7,187 nt of DNA from Clostridiales bacterium (lineage in GTDB: Bacteria; Bacillota; Clostridia; Oscillospirales; Ruminococcaceae). The stretch spans positions 1 to 7,187 of the forward strand of contig JAAZLM010000272.1 in assembly GCA_012799315.1 (NCBI GenBank), given 5' to 3'. The notes beneath the pieces are model-generated. The model was not told where the DNA came from, did not search any database, and worked only from the letters and a program-made list of their open reading frames with translations. Below, one piece after another: positions 6,594 through 7,187 of this stretch; the stretch's first letter is position 1; each line of letters starts with the position of its first letter. A program made the position numbers and the translations under genes.

Positions 6594-6836
6594 ATGAGAC
6601 TCGACAAATACTTAAAGATAACAAGATTAATAAAGCGGCGCACTGTTGCGAATGAGGCATGCGATGCGGGCAAAATTGTCGTGAATGGGAATGTTGCACG
6701 TGCCTCCTACAAGGTGAAAATCGGCGATGTGATCGAAATCAACATGGGGAAAACCCCTTTAAAGGTGAAGGTAGTGGCGATTAGTGAACACGCAACAAAA
6801 GATACTGCCGCCGACAATTACACAGTAATACAGTAG
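6594..6836 (+). CDS. rqcP: RqcP (YabO, Hsp15-like) S4-domain ribosome quality control protein
   Basis: A small S4-fold RNA-binding protein. Its Bacillus orthologue binds the stalled 50S-peptidyl-tRNA complex and helps RqcH add C-terminal alanine tails to stuck peptides. The 80 residues open with the family signature MRLDKYLKITRLIKRRT, followed by ANEACDAGKIVVNG and the S4 core VKIGDVIEI. The length is close to YabO (86). I start at the ATG at 6594 because GGAGG (6584-6588) is 5 nt ahead and orthologues begin M-R-L-D-K. An in-frame TTG at 6582 lies upstream of the SD, and an ATG at 6589 is out of frame and stops after two codons. It follows HU by 125 bp of structured spacer and is the last gene before a strong terminator. 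In many Firmicutes yabP, yabQ and divIC follow, but here they do not. Confidence 0.94.
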   Translation: MRLDKYLKITRLIKRRTVANEACDAGKIVVNGNVARASYKVKIGDVIEINMGKTPLKVKVVAISEHATKDTAADNYTVIQ

Positions 6837-6856
6837 ATATATTAATTGAAGATAGA

Positions 6857-6891
6857 AATAATCCTCCCGACATAATATCGGGAGGATTATT
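6857..6891. terminator. Bidirectional intrinsic terminator between rqcP and GH94 gene
   Basis: AATAATCCTCCCGA (6857-6870) and TCGGGAGGATTATT (6878-6891) form a perfect 14-bp stem with a 7-nt loop. AT-rich flanks give short U-runs in both directions. It lies 20 bp after the rqcP stop and 13 bp after the convergent GH94 stop, so it probably serves both. Confidence 0.88.
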
Positions 6892-6904
6892 AATTTAAAC
6901 TAGA

Positions 6905-7187
6905 TTAACCCATTACAACTTCGACTTTATGTGTCTTGCCATCACTGAATACGGGTAGGATATTTCCTTCAATCTCCTTACCGTCGACAGTAATGCTTGC
7001 AATACCCTTGCACACATTATTAGGATTAGTAACATTAATATCGTATGTTGCACCACGGAATAGCCTTGATACCTTGAATCCATCCCAATCTTTCGGGATA
7101 CAAGGATTGATTTCTAGTCCGTTATATTCGGGCTTAATACCAAGAATATATTGTGACACAGCGACAAAGTTCCATGCTGCTGTACCG
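6905..7187 (-). CDS. GH94 cellobiose-phosphorylase-type enzyme, C-terminal 93 residues (partial)
   Basis: GH94 enzymes are cytosolic phosphorylases that split beta-linked disaccharides or oligosaccharides with phosphate, giving glucose 1-phosphate plus sugar. Reading the minus strand from the window edge gives G-T-A-A-W-N-F-V, then [40 protein letters not shown] and a beta-rich tail ending VEVVMG-stop. These are the familiar last part of the (alpha/alpha)6 barrel and the C-terminal beta-domain. The GTAAW loop belongs to the phosphate-binding region of the family. Only about a tenth of the ~800-residue protein is visible. Cellobiose phosphorylase fits best, but cellodextrin, chitobiose or other GH94 specificities cannot be excluded. 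A GTG codon at 7159 is internal, not a start. The gene converges on rqcP across a shared terminator. Confidence 0.9.
   Translation of the reverse strand, partial: GTAAWNFVAVSQYILGIKPEYNGLEINPCIPKDWDGFKVSRLFRGATYDINVTNPNNVCKGIASITVDGKEIEGNILPVFSDGKTHKVEVVMG

Noticed and set aside
6905..7159. Stand-alone 84-residue gene starting at GTG 7159
   Set aside because: The frame continues open to the window edge and the upstream residues (G-T-A-A-W-N-F-V-A) match the GH94 family, so the GTG is an internal valine codon.

Overview
The window looks like ordinary chromosome of a low-to-moderate GC, Gram-positive, Clostridia-type Firmicute. Four things suggest this. hrcA sits behind a perfect CIRCE operator. 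The Shine-Dalgarno sites are strong (GGAGG or close). The SpoVB/YabM-like flippase - MazG - HU - RqcP (S4) cluster is a hallmark of Firmicutes. The convergent GH94 gene ends like clostridial cellobiose phosphorylases. I cannot name a genus. There is no mobile element, CRISPR array, rRNA or tRNA in the window.

Left end, minus strand (1-870): the N-terminal 268 codons of hrcA, cut by the window edge, with a good sigma-A promoter (-35 at 898-903, -10 at 875-880). A perfect CIRCE operator (844-870) lies across the expected transcription start. Any grpE-dnaK-dnaJ genes would lie beyond base 1. A spare CIRCE-like half-site (902-910) overlaps the -35.

Middle left, minus strand (1031-3408): a two-gene unit with a PLP-dependent aminotransferase (3301-2117) and then trpS (2079-1072). 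It is driven from about 3385-3408 and ends at a perfect 30-bp palindromic terminator (1031-1060).

Centre to right, plus strand (3456-6891): a 567-residue polytopic lipid-linked oligosaccharide flippase, a two-domain MazG nucleotide pyrophosphohydrolase, an HU nucleoid protein and the small S4-domain ribosome quality control protein RqcP. A promoter probably lies ahead of the flippase and another ahead of mazG. The HU-rqcP gap holds two tandem hairpins, and a strong terminator (6857-6891) closes the unit.

Right end, minus strand (6905-7187): the C-terminal 93 residues of a GH94 cellobiose-phosphorylase-type enzyme, convergent with rqcP.

Together these are housekeeping functions: protein folding control and rescue (HrcA, RqcP), translation (TrpRS), nucleotide sanitation (MazG), chromosome structure (HU), cell-envelope precursor export (flippase) and disaccharide phosphorolysis (GH94). 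I found no undescribed biological system. The items most worth a second look are regulatory: the auxiliary HrcA half-site, the HU-rqcP hairpins and a dyad in front of the flippase gene.
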